Shown here piece after piece: positions 9,478-18,040 of a stretch of DNA of 64,000 nucleotides. The translations under genes were made by a program, and so were the position numbers. This stretch comes from Pedobacter sp. BAL39 (GTDB taxonomy: Bacteria > Bacteroidota > Bacteroidia > Sphingobacteriales > Sphingobacteriaceae). The stretch is taken from assembly GCF_000170795.1 (NCBI RefSeq), contig NZ_ABCM01000019.1, positions 1 through 64,000 on the forward strand, written 5' to 3'. Numbering within the stretch: position 1 is the first letter of the stretch; every line of letters begins with the position of its first letter. Below the pieces are notes generated by a model. It ran no database searches, was not told where the DNA came from, and saw only the letters and a program-made list of their open reading frames with translations.

Positions 9478-10338
9478 TTATTTGATTAATTTCAATAAAT
9501 ACTGTCCATATCCGCTTTTTACTAGAGGGGTAGCTACAGCGGCCAGCTGATCCTTGTCAATATACCCCATTCTATACGCAACCTCCTCTATAGCACCTAT
9601 CTTCAAACCTTGCCGTTCTTCAATTACCTGCACAAACTGTCCAGCCTGCATCAATGAATTAAAGGTTCCGGTATCCAGCCATGCAGTACCTCTGCTTAGC
9701 ACGCCGACCTTTAATTTTCCTTGTTCCAGATAGACCTTATTTACGTCGGTAATTTCATATTCCCCTCTAGGAGAAGGCTTTATATTTTTCGCGATCTCGA
9801 CTACGCTATTATCGTAGAAATACAGACCTGGTACGGCGTAATCAGACTTCGGGGCCACTGGTTTCTCTTCGATGGAAATGGCTTTGTTCTGCCCGTCGAA
9901 TTCCACCACACCGTAACGTTCCGGGTCCGAAACTTGATAGGCAAACACGACTCCTCCTTCTGGGTTTGCACTGGCTTGCAGCAACTTAGACATACCCTCC
10001 CCGTAAAAAATATTGTCACCCAATACCAATGCTACCTTGTCCCTGCCAATGAAATCTGCCCCAATGACAAATGCCTGAGCGAGTCCATTTGGCTGCTCCT
10101 GTACAGCATAAGAAAATTTACAGCCCAGGCTACTTCCGTCACCAAGAAGTTTTTCAAAATTAGGAAGGTCATGTGGTGTGGAAATAATCAGTACTTCTTT
10201 AATCCCAGCAAGCATTAATGTAGATAAAGGGTAGTAAATCATGGGTTTATCATAAACCGGCATCATTTGTTTACTCATTGCAAGTGTCAGCGGATGCAGG
10301 CGCGTACCGCTCCCACCTGCCAGAATTATTCCTTTCAT
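9478..10338 (-). CDS. rmlA: Glucose-1-phosphate thymidylyltransferase
   Basis: Makes dTDP-glucose from dTTP and glucose 1-phosphate in the cytoplasm. The nucleotide-binding signature GIILAGGSGTRLHPLT is at residues 3-18, followed by SKQMMPVYDKPMIYYPLS, QEQPNGLAQAF, LVLGDNIFYG and GVVEFD. The C-terminal part has TAWLDTGT. The length of 286 matches the family. It lies 90 bases downstream of rmlB on the same strand, so the two are a pair supplying dTDP-4-keto-6-deoxyglucose. No rmlC or rmlD occurs in the window, so the final sugar is open. Confidence 0.97.
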   Translation of the reverse strand: MKGIILAGGSGTRLHPLTLAMSKQMMPVYDKPMIYYPLSTLMLAGIKEVLIISTPHDLPNFEKLLGDGSSLGCKFSYAVQEQPNGLAQAFVIGADFIGRDKVALVLGDNIFYGEGMSKLLQASANPEGGVVFAYQVSDPERYGVVEFDGQNKAISIEEKPVAPKSDYAVPGLYFYDNSVVEIAKNIKPSPRGEYEITDVNKVYLEQGKLKVGVLSRGTAWLDTGTFNSLMQAGQFVQVIEERQGLKIGAIEEVAYRMGYIDKDQLAAVATPLVKSGYGQYLLKLIK

Positions 10339-10428
10339 ATAATATATTATAATCTTATTTAAGTGTAAATTGAATCAATACGTGAATAGATGAGCAACAC
10401 CTCAATTTGAGGAGATGTGCAACACTAT

Positions 10429-11484
10429 TTAGCGCTCTGCATACTGTTTTTCGTAATAGGATTGATAGTTAAATGAGGTTACATCATCCAGCCATTTTTC
10501 ATTCTCCAGGTACCAGTCCACAGTTTTCTTTAAGCCCTCTTCAAACTGAAGACTTGGAACCCATCCGAGTTTTTGCTGCAGCTTGGACGAGTCAATGGCA
10601 TAACGTAAATCATGGCCTGCCCTATCCGTCACATAAGTAATCAGTTTTTCAGAAGTTCCCGCTTCGCGGCCCAGCTTTTCATCCATGATGCCACACAGCA
10701 GTTTGATCAGGTCGATATTCTTCCACTCGTTATGACCACCGATATTATAAGTTTCGCCAGTTTTTGCTTCATGGAAAATGACATCTATCGCTCTTGCATG
10801 ATCTTCAACCCATAACCAGTCGCGCACATTTTCCCCCTTACCATAAACCGGAACAGGTTTGTTGTTCTTAATATTGTTGATGGCCAATGGGATCAGCTTT
10901 TCAGGAAAATGATGAGAGCCATAATTATTGGAACAGTTGGAGATCACCACATCCAGGCCGTAGGTATCATGATATGCACGCACAAAATGATCTGAACTCG
11001 CCTTAGAAGCTGAATAAGGACTATGTGGATCGTAAGAAGTGCTTTCGGTAAACATGCCTGTTTCACCTAGTGCGCCATAAACCTCATCTGTGGATACATG
11101 ATAGAAACGTTTTTTGTCATAAGCTCCTTTCCAGTATTCCCTGGCCGCATTCAGCAGGTTAACCGTACCAATCACATTGGTCATCACAAAATCCATTGGA
11201 CTTGCAATGGAACGGTCTACATGAGATTCAGCTGCGAGGTGGATAACGGCGTCAAAATCATGAGTCCTGAACAAGTCATTGATAAATTCAGCTTCTACGA
11301 TATCCCCTTTGACAAATTTGTAATTGGCAGCATCTTCAACATCCGTTAAATTCAGCAGATTGCCCGCATATGTCAATTTATCCAGGTTAAAAATGCTGTA
11401 ATCAGGATATTTTTTTACAAACCGACGAACAACATGAGAGCCGATAAAGCCAGCTCCTCCAGTAATTAAGATTTTTTTAGTCAT
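10429..11484 (-). CDS. rmlB: dTDP-glucose 4,6-dehydratase
   Basis: NAD-dependent extended-SDR enzyme that converts dTDP-glucose to dTDP-4-keto-6-deoxyglucose. The N-terminal NAD motif is ITGGAGFIGSHVVRRF. HLAAESHVDRSI, the catalytic HVSTDEVYGAL and YSASKASSDHFVRAY follow (Tyr and Lys of YxxxK), then NCSNNYGSHHFPEKLIP and GENVRDWLWVEDH. At 351 residues it is full length. It is divergently arranged from manC with 390 bases between, so both directions are probably driven from that gap. Confidence 0.97.
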   Translation of the reverse strand: MTKKILITGGAGFIGSHVVRRFVKKYPDYSIFNLDKLTYAGNLLNLTDVEDAANYKFVKGDIVEAEFINDLFRTHDFDAVIHLAAESHVDRSIASPMDFVMTNVIGTVNLLNAAREYWKGAYDKKRFYHVSTDEVYGALGETGMFTESTSYDPHSPYSASKASSDHFVRAYHDTYGLDVVISNCSNNYGSHHFPEKLIPLAINNIKNNKPVPVYGKGENVRDWLWVEDHARAIDVIFHEAKTGETYNIGGHNEWKNIDLIKLLCGIMDEKLGREAGTSEKLITYVTDRAGHDLRYAIDSSKLQQKLGWVPSLQFEEGLKKTVDWYLENEKWLDDVTSFNYQSYYEKQYAER

Positions 11485-11874
11485 TATTCTTGTTTTAAAT
11501 AGTTAGTGCAGCGGAAACTTATATTCTTAACATGTTTACATTCAATAATAATACCATAATCATAAGTACAATGAGGTCCTACGTCGCTAATGCTACAAAT
11601 GCTGTCGGCAATTACAATAATCTTCGGAAAAACCGTTTAAATAACAGTTAGCCTCATTATTTTATCATCAAATAATTGTTAATTAATGCATTTTATCTTT
11701 TTTCATTTCACCAGACAACCGCTTTTTCAGCACTTAATTAGTTATAAATTCAGGAAACAACCGCGCGGAATAAGTTGGTATCAAATTTGACTTATAGCAT
11801 TAGGTTTTATTTCCTAAAGCCACCACCTTTACCACGAAGCGCACGTTAAAATTTGCAGCACTAAAAAATGACGA
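11485..11874. promoter_or_regulatory. Divergent intergenic region between rmlB and manC
   Basis: 390 bases with no credible gene. It separates divergent rmlB (minus) and manC (plus) and should contain both promoters. A TTTG near 11788 and T-rich TAGGTTTTAT shortly after resemble Bacteroidota promoter parts, but the spacing is too short to match the usual 19 bases, so no precise site is called. Confidence 0.4.
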
Positions 11875-12954
11875 ATGGAGAATAACAACTTTGTACTAAT
11901 TATGGCTGGCGGTGTCGGCAGCCGGTTCTGGCCTAAAAGCCGAAATGCATTCCCTAAACAATTTATAGACATCCTGGGAATAGGAAAATCATTACTTCAG
12001 CTGACTTACGAGCGTTTTTTGAAACTTTGTCCCGCAGAAAACATTTTCATTGTCACCAATAGTCAATACAAGGACATCATTTGCAAACAACTTCATGGCA
12101 TTGATCCAGGCCAGTTGATTTGTGAACCCAGCAGGAAAAATACCGCTCCCTGTATTGCCTATGCTTCCTTTAAACTGAACGCCATCAATCCCGATGCGAA
12201 TATTGTTGTTGCGCCGTCTGACCACTTTATACTCTATGAAGATGTTTTTATTGAGAAAATACAACAGGCATTAGATTACACCAAACAGCATGAAGCGCTG
12301 GTGACGCTTGGCGTCAATCCTACAAGGCCTGATACAGGTTATGGATATATTAAATATGCCGAAGAAAGTGAAGGTGGGATCCATAAGGTAGTCCGTTTTA
12401 CTGAGAAGCCATCACTGGAGAAAGCGGAAGCTTTTCTTAGTGAAGGCAATTATGTGTGGAATGCAGGGATTTTCATCTGGAAAGCCAGCTCTATCCTGGC
12501 TAGCCTCCAACGCTATGTAGAAGAAATTCATACCTTATTTAATAAAGGAAATGAGCTCTATAATACCGCTGATGAACAAGCTTTTATTGATGAACACTAC
12601 CCAACTGCGCCAAGCATATCTATAGATTATGCCATCATGGAACAGGCGGAAAATGTCTATACGATCCCGGCCGACTTCGGCTGGTCTGATCTCGGTACCT
12701 GGGCTTCCCTTTACGAAGCGGCACCGAAAAATGAGGAAAATAATGTGGTCTCTGCCACTCAAGCAAATATCAGGGACACCAGTAACAGCATCATACACAT
12801 CAACAATGATAAACTAGCCATCATCAGGGGCCTGGATAACTTTATTGTTGTCGATGAAGGAAATGCATTGCTCATCTATCCAAAAACTCATGAGCAGGAA
12901 ATCAAAGAGGTTGTCAACCAAATGAGCATCAGCTTTGGAGAACGGTTCACCTAA
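11875..12954 (+). CDS. manC: Mannose-1-phosphate guanylyltransferase
   Basis: Cytoplasmic enzyme forming GDP-mannose, a precursor for mannose or fucose units of the polysaccharide. The signature LIMAGGVGSRFWPKSRNAFP is near residues 8-27. KQFIDILG, EPSRKNTAPCIAYA, VVAPSDHFI, FTEKPSLEKA and YVWNAGIFIWKA follow. At 359 residues it is the short form without the C-terminal phosphomannose isomerase domain. It starts a plus-strand group (manC, wzi-like, collagen-like lipoprotein). No phosphomannomutase or GDP-mannose dehydratase is present here. Confidence 0.95.
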   Translation: MENNNFVLIMAGGVGSRFWPKSRNAFPKQFIDILGIGKSLLQLTYERFLKLCPAENIFIVTNSQYKDIICKQLHGIDPGQLICEPSRKNTAPCIAYASFKLNAINPDANIVVAPSDHFILYEDVFIEKIQQALDYTKQHEALVTLGVNPTRPDTGYGYIKYAEESEGGIHKVVRFTEKPSLEKAEAFLSEGNYVWNAGIFIWKASSILASLQRYVEEIHTLFNKGNELYNTADEQAFIDEHYPTAPSISIDYAIMEQAENVYTIPADFGWSDLGTWASLYEAAPKNEENNVVSATQANIRDTSNSIIHINNDKLAIIRGLDNFIVVDEGNALLIYPKTHEQEIKEVVNQMSISFGERFT

Positions 12955-12993
12955 ATCAGCGCTAAAACTAAATCTTCTACCTTAATCGATCCT

Positions 12994-14565
12994 ATGAATT
13001 ATAAACGCACCAAGCTAACCAGGAATAAGCGCCTCATTATCCTTTCATCCACCCTACTGTTGCTCGCAGCAGAAGCGCGGTCGCAGGGCATAAGAAACAT
13101 CAGCGCCGAATTAGAACTTCAGGCCATCGGAACCACAAATAGTACCGTTCCGTTCTGGATGAGGTCTAACCAATATGGATCTATCCCGCTGTCCGGGGCC
13201 TCTGGTAGTTTCCTTGCCAGGATGCGTAAAGATTACGACACCCTGTCTACTGCAGATCTAAACTCCGGAAGAAAAAAGGCGTTCGACTGGGGATTTGGTT
13301 TTGAAGGCCGTGCAAATGGTGGTAAAGATGCCAATCTCCAATTGATTGAGGCTTATGCAAAAGTGAAAGCCAGCATCTTCCAGCTGAAAGTCGGCCGCAC
13401 AAAGGACGTCATGGGACTTAATGGCGATACCACCCTGAGCTCGGGAAACTTCGCCGTATCCGGAAATGCCCTGGGCATACCGAAAGTCGAAATCTCTATT
13501 CCTGAATATTATACCATTCCTGTATTCAACGGACTATTTGCCTTCAAAGGAAACTTCGCTCATGGTTGGGTAGGCAAAGTATTTATCCTCGAGTCCGTCG
13601 GGTCCTCGACGAATGGAGGTACCGCTTTCCCCATCAACAACAGATACCCGCAAACCTACCTGCACCAGAAGTCTTTGTATGTGCGACTTGGAAAAAAGGA
13701 CTGGCGACTGAAGCTTTATGGTGGGTTCAACCATCAGGTATACTGGGGTAATGAAAAAGAAGCTTACGGACCTAACTTTGATCTTTCCACACTGGAATCT
13801 TTGTTTTATGTAGCCACAGGTAAAGCTTATGGCGCCAGAGGGGTGCCCACCTCTAAAATAGGTAACCAGCTGGGCTCACTTGATGTGGGTGCTGAATATG
13901 AGTTTGATAACTTCAAGCTGATGTTATACCGACAAAACCTTTATGATGTGGGTGCGTTGTCAAAACTGGCCAACATCGCCGACGGACTGAATGGAATTAG
14001 CATAGAAAACAAACATTTTGACGACAACAACCGCGGGTTCAGATGGAAAAAGGCTCTTTTTGAAGTATTCTATTCTAAGGACCAGGCGGGTTATCCTTGG
14101 TCCAAGCCTACGAAATCGGGTGATGAGGATTATTACAACAACTTCTATTATCTTGAAGGATGGTCTTATAAAGACCTCGGCATGGGTAACCCCTTCATTA
14201 CCGCCAGAAATCAGGCCCGGGAGGGTCAGGCTTACCGCTACGCAGATTACTTCATCAATAACAGGATCATCGCATTACACTTAGGCCTCTCCGGAAGTTT
14301 AAACCAGTGGAACTTTACCTCAAAAGTTTCCTACTCCTGGAACTATGGTACTTTTGGAACAAGCGAATATGGTGGCTCTACTGGTTCAATCAGAAACCCG
14401 CAAACCACCAACCTTTTTGTGCCGGTACAGCAGTTCTCTGTTTTCCTCGAAAGCATGAAACAATTTAATAAAGGCTACAGAATGGGATTTGCTACTGCCC
14501 TCGATCAGGGAAAATTACTGAACAACAGCTTCGGACTACAGCTTAAAGTCGTCAAAAGCCTTTAA
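12994..14565 (+). CDS. Capsule assembly Wzi family outer-membrane protein
   Basis: Predicted outer-membrane beta-barrel of the Wzi family, which attaches capsule or influences its assembly at the surface. It has a signal peptide (LIILSSTLLLLAAEARSQG) and then a typical start (ISAELELQAIGTTNSTVPFW). Alternating barrel strands continue to the end, including VPFWMRSNQYGSIP, KVGRTKDVMGLNG and FEVFYSKDQAGYPWS. The 523-residue length fits the Bacteroidota branch. It lies 39 bases after manC and is followed by a clear terminator at 14614, so manC and this gene are likely one transcript. Confidence 0.88.
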   Translation: MNYKRTKLTRNKRLIILSSTLLLLAAEARSQGIRNISAELELQAIGTTNSTVPFWMRSNQYGSIPLSGASGSFLARMRKDYDTLSTADLNSGRKKAFDWGFGFEGRANGGKDANLQLIEAYAKVKASIFQLKVGRTKDVMGLNGDTTLSSGNFAVSGNALGIPKVEISIPEYYTIPVFNGLFAFKGNFAHGWVGKVFILESVGSSTNGGTAFPINNRYPQTYLHQKSLYVRLGKKDWRLKLYGGFNHQVYWGNEKEAYGPNFDLSTLESLFYVATGKAYGARGVPTSKIGNQLGSLDVGAEYEFDNFKLMLYRQNLYDVGALSKLANIADGLNGISIENKHFDDNNRGFRWKKALFEVFYSKDQAGYPWSKPTKSGDEDYYNNFYYLEGWSYKDLGMGNPFITARNQAREGQAYRYADYFINNRIIALHLGLSGSLNQWNFTSKVSYSWNYGTFGTSEYGGSTGSIRNPQTTNLFVPVQQFSVFLESMKQFNKGYRMGFATALDQGKLLNNSFGLQLKVVKSL

Positions 14566-14613
14566 TAGCAGCGTTCAAAATCTGACCTGCCTACTGACAA
14601 GGCATAATACACC

Positions 14614-14642
14614 GCCCCCAAAGAAATCTGGGGGCTTTTTTA
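14614..14642 (+). terminator. Intrinsic terminator after the wzi-like gene
   Basis: GCCCCCA (14614-14620) pairs with TGGGGGC (14629-14635) around an 8-base loop, followed by TTTTTTAT. It ends the manC-wzi transcript. Confidence 0.9.
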
Positions 14643-14794
14643 TAGATGAATATGCTGCAGCACCATGTCAGCCAGGATTTAGATCTCGCTCATTATTTCT
14701 ACCTGTTCACGACTCTAAACACCTGCTTCATGTTATTGACAAAAATGGATTGAACAAGGCTACCTATTTTCAACCAACATTAAATCAATTCGTT

Positions 14795-15679
14795 ATGACT
14801 TCATCTAAACTTCTGACAGCGATGTGCCTGGTGTTCATGTCCTGTACAATTCTCTATTCCTGCAAGAAACAAATGGGCCTGCAGGGGGAAAAAGGAGATT
14901 CAGGTATAGCCGGGCCAGCCGGGAGTACGGTACTGAGCGGCAACGCAGTACCTGCAACCTCGATCGGTGCCGTAGGCGACTTCTACCTCGACCTGAGCAC
15001 AAGTAAATTTTACGGACCTAAAAAGCCTGATGGCAGCTGGGGTACCGGCTTTTCCATGCTGGGGGCCAATGGAATCCAGGGACCCGCCGGTCAAAATGGT
15101 GCAAACGGCAGCAATGGCACGAACGGAAATAAGATCCTGAATGGATCAGGCGCCCCTGCAGCCAACATCGGGGCCGTCAACGACTACTACCTGGACAAGA
15201 CCAGTTACACCCTGTATGGCCCTAAGCTGACCGCAGGCTGGGGTATCGGTGTTTCACTAAAAGGTCCTGCGGGAACCTCCGGAATCATGTATTCGGGATG
15301 GCAATATGCCAAGGCTTTCAGCGACACCACTATTGACAACTCCAAGTTAAAGGTGGGATACATTACTGCCAAGTCAATCAGTACTTCAGTTCTGAATTCT
15401 GGAACGATACTGGTATATTTCACCTATGGAGGAGGAGTCATGCCACTTCCTTACACCAGTTTTGCAGGTGGAAAAAGCAATATCATCAATTTTATGCCGC
15501 TCTTCAACCGGATCGTCATCACCAGGTTTACAGCCGACAACTCAAGTAGTGTCGCACTATCGACGTTACTGCAGTATCGCTATGTCATCATCCCAGGCGG
15601 AAGCCTGATCTCCAGCCTTCCAAAAAAAGACCTGGAAAACTACGAACTGATGAAAAAGAAACTTAATATACCCGATTAA
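14795..15679 (+). CDS. Collagen-like repeat lipoprotein with a duplicated module
   Basis: Predicted surface or periplasmic lipoprotein. I start at 14795 (MTSSKLL), which gives a signal ending in the lipobox LYSC then KKQ; an ATG 15 codons earlier is less signal-like. Two short Gly-X-Y stretches (LQGEKGDSGIAGPAGS; GIQGPAGQNGANGSNGTNG) alternate with two copies of a module containing IGAVGDFYLDLSTSKFYGP and IGAVNDYYLDKTSYTLYGP. A non-repetitive C-terminal domain of about 120 residues follows (SGWQYAKAFSDTTIDNSKL). It lies within the polysaccharide cluster, between two terminators, so it is its own unit. A structural or anchoring role is a guess from collagen-like proteins in general. Confidence 0.75.
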   Translation: MTSSKLLTAMCLVFMSCTILYSCKKQMGLQGEKGDSGIAGPAGSTVLSGNAVPATSIGAVGDFYLDLSTSKFYGPKKPDGSWGTGFSMLGANGIQGPAGQNGANGSNGTNGNKILNGSGAPAANIGAVNDYYLDKTSYTLYGPKLTAGWGIGVSLKGPAGTSGIMYSGWQYAKAFSDTTIDNSKLKVGYITAKSISTSVLNSGTILVYFTYGGGVMPLPYTSFAGGKSNIINFMPLFNRIVITRFTADNSSSVALSTLLQYRYVIIPGGSLISSLPKKDLENYELMKKKLNIPD

Positions 15680-15708
15680 CGCGCTTTACCGCTCCCATCA
15701 TCAATAAA

Positions 15709-15742
15709 AATCCCCTGTCAATGTTTTCATTGCAGGGGATTA
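15709..15742. terminator. Bidirectional hairpin terminator
   Basis: AATCCCCTGTCAATG (15709-15723) pairs with CATTGCAGGGGATT (15729-15742), with one bulged T and a TTTTC loop. It lies between the convergent collagen-like gene and the DUF1972 glycosyltransferase. Confidence 0.82.
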
Positions 15743-15815
15743 ATATTAAAAAGATAACCCTTTGATCTCAACCTCTCTCTTACTTCAATTCCAAAGAAGC
15801 AGACTGGGAGTGATA

Positions 15816-16922
15816 CTATCTGTTGATGATACCTTTCACACTTTCGAAATGTGCGGCGTATTGATCCGTGATGATCTCCCAGTCGTAGATGTCATTGATT
15901 TTAGCCATGTTGTTCTTTAACATCTTTTGATAGTGTTCCTCATCATATACCACGCTCAGCAAATGCTCCCTTACTTCTTGCGCAGTTTGAAAGTAGATTG
16001 CATCCCCTTCCAGAATATACTTGTTAAAAGGGTTGTCATTTGCACAGATCAGGCTGTTGGACGCCATAGCCTCCAGTAAAGAAGGATTCGTACCGCCAAC
16101 AGTATGTCCATGAAAATAGATGTTGGAGTAATACCTCAGGTTGTTCAATATGTTGATGTTATAAATCCCACCTATAAAACGAATCTGAGTATATGCTGCG
16201 TATTTCTGTTTCAGGTATTCACCATATGCTGTCTCATGTTTGCCCACAACCAGAAAAGGCCGATCGAGACCTGCCAGGGATACCCCCTCGAGGATTACGT
16301 CAATGCTATTTTCAGGCTCGAGCCTGGCAATGAGCATGTCATACTGCTGAGGGATCAGCCCATATGCATCCAGGTCGCTCACATCAGGCTTCTCAAAAGC
16401 TGTGGCACCATAGGCAATAAAAGTGGAATCCTTCTGATACTTCTCTTTGAGATAATCCTGGATGCCAATAGAATCCGAGATCAGGTGGTCACTGTACTTG
16501 ACGCCCAGGCTTTCGGCATACCGGAGAAACTTCTTCACTTTCTCCGAATACTTGGTACGCTTCCATTCCAATCCGTCCATATTGGTGGTGACCACAACCT
16601 TTTTCGGCAACATCCATCCCCAGATAGAGCTGCTGGTATATCCCAGCTGGAGGATGATGTCACAATTCCTTTTTCTCACATCAACGATGCAATTGAGGTC
16701 ATAAATGAACTGCCCGGCAGTACCTATCTTATTTTCAGGATCATAACAATGGATCAGCTTCACGCCGTTCCATTCTTTCTCCTGATATGGATGGTTATGA
16801 GAATTATAAACAATCACTTCATATCCCCGTTTGACTAAACCCAGTGCCAGATATTCTGCACACTGTTCAAAGCCACCATAATAGTTGGGTATCCCTCTAG
16901 TTCCGATTATCGCTATGCGCAT
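15816..16922 (-). CDS. GT4 glycosyltransferase with DUF1972 domain (rhamnosyltransferase-like)
   Basis: Cytoplasmic glycosyltransferase that adds one sugar to the lipid-linked repeat unit. The N-terminus IAIIGTRGIPNYYGGFEQCA is the hallmark of the DUF1972 group, which includes WchF/Cps2T-type rhamnosyltransferases. The C-terminal GT-B half has ARLEPENSIDVILEG and GGTNPSLLEAMASN, the donor-binding E-x7-E-like region. The length of 368 is typical. It is the last gene of a 14-kb minus-strand run and begins 11 bases after the preceding transferase. RmlA and RmlB in the same cluster would fit rhamnose as donor, but rmlC and rmlD are missing here. Confidence 0.88.
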   Translation of the reverse strand: MRIAIIGTRGIPNYYGGFEQCAEYLALGLVKRGYEVIVYNSHNHPYQEKEWNGVKLIHCYDPENKIGTAGQFIYDLNCIVDVRKRNCDIILQLGYTSSSIWGWMLPKKVVVTTNMDGLEWKRTKYSEKVKKFLRYAESLGVKYSDHLISDSIGIQDYLKEKYQKDSTFIAYGATAFEKPDVSDLDAYGLIPQQYDMLIARLEPENSIDVILEGVSLAGLDRPFLVVGKHETAYGEYLKQKYAAYTQIRFIGGIYNINILNNLRYYSNIYFHGHTVGGTNPSLLEAMASNSLICANDNPFNKYILEGDAIYFQTAQEVREHLLSVVYDEEHYQKMLKNNMAKINDIYDWEIITDQYAAHFESVKGIINR

Positions 16923-16933
16923 ATGTGGTTAAA

Positions 16934-18040
16934 TTAATTGTGGTCGTTAATGATGAGATGATAAAAATTTTCTGCAATAACCTGCCAGTTGTACTTATTC
17001 GTGATGGCCTCTTTAATTTCCTCAAAAGGATAATTGTCATCTGCCAGCACGGCCGCCAGTTGGTTTTCAAATGCAGTCTGGTCATTGGGATCAAACAGGT
17101 ACTTGAAAAAGCTGAACTCGGACATCGCCGTCTGGTTTGAACTCAACACCTTACAGCCATTCATCGCTGCTTCTATCGGCGGAATACCGAAACCTTCAGC
17201 AAGCGACGGGAATACAAAACAGTCTGCCTGCTGGTAGAATGCATTCAGGTCCGGCCAGCTCAGCTTTTCCTTGAAATGAATAAAAGGACGGGCATCTGCG
17301 TGGATCAGCTTCTGAAGTTCCTCATAAGCGTTCAGCTCTATTTGTTCTTTTTTGCTGCCTATAAATACCAGATGGTAACCCTGCTCGTACAGCTTCAGCT
17401 TTAAATAAGCCTGCAATAAACCGATGTGGTTCTTACGGGGCTCAAAGCGGCTGACATAAAGAAGGTATTTCTTAAGCCCATATTTTTCGAGGATGTTTAC
17501 ATCAGAGGGCTCCGCCGGACTTACGGCATTTGGCGTCACATGGATATCGGATATTTTGATGCCAAATTTTTTGGCCACGTCGATCCTCGAATAATCAGAA
17601 ACTGTTAGTATAAGGTCTGATCGTTTTGCCGAAGCATAAAACATCAGTTTCCTGCTGACGCGGTATGACCATGGGAAATACTGTTTGAACTCCAGAAAGA
17701 GCAGGTCGTGGACTGTATTGATGAATTTGCAGTTTTTAACAAAGGGGACGATGTATTGAAAATGTGCGTAATCATAACCTCCTTCTTTTATGATCCTCGG
17801 GTACTCTGTCATCAGCCTTTTCATACGACCAGCGGCATTGAGCTGAACAAACTTAAACCTCGGGTCCGGGAACAACTGTTTGAGGTTGTCAACATCATGG
17901 GCACAGAGCGTAATCTCCAGTCGCTCGAAAGCAACCAGCGCAGTGTACAAACCATAGATATAAGTCGCCGTTCCCTGAAAGGAATGGTCAAAAATATGTG
18001 CATCCAAAAGGATCTTTATGGGTTTTGGTGTTGCATTCAT
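16934..18040 (-). CDS. Family 4 glycosyltransferase
   Basis: GT-B retaining glycosyltransferase for repeat-unit assembly. Seen are LLDAHIFDHSFQGTATYIYG at the N-terminus, INTVHDLLFLEF, VTPNAVSP, YVSRFEPRKNHIGLLQAYL (phosphate-binding region) and VFPSLAEGFGIPPIEAAMNG with the usual EGFGIPPIEA acceptor motif. The length is 368 residues. It starts directly after the stop of the WbsX-like gene (TAA immediately followed by ATG), which suggests translational coupling. Mannose would be a reasonable donor because manC is in the cluster, but that is inference only. Confidence 0.9.
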   Translation of the reverse strand: MNATPKPIKILLDAHIFDHSFQGTATYIYGLYTALVAFERLEITLCAHDVDNLKQLFPDPRFKFVQLNAAGRMKRLMTEYPRIIKEGGYDYAHFQYIVPFVKNCKFINTVHDLLFLEFKQYFPWSYRVSRKLMFYASAKRSDLILTVSDYSRIDVAKKFGIKISDIHVTPNAVSPAEPSDVNILEKYGLKKYLLYVSRFEPRKNHIGLLQAYLKLKLYEQGYHLVFIGSKKEQIELNAYEELQKLIHADARPFIHFKEKLSWPDLNAFYQQADCFVFPSLAEGFGIPPIEAAMNGCKVLSSNQTAMSEFSFFKYLFDPNDQTAFENQLAAVLADDNYPFEEIKEAITNKYNWQVIAENFYHLIINDHN

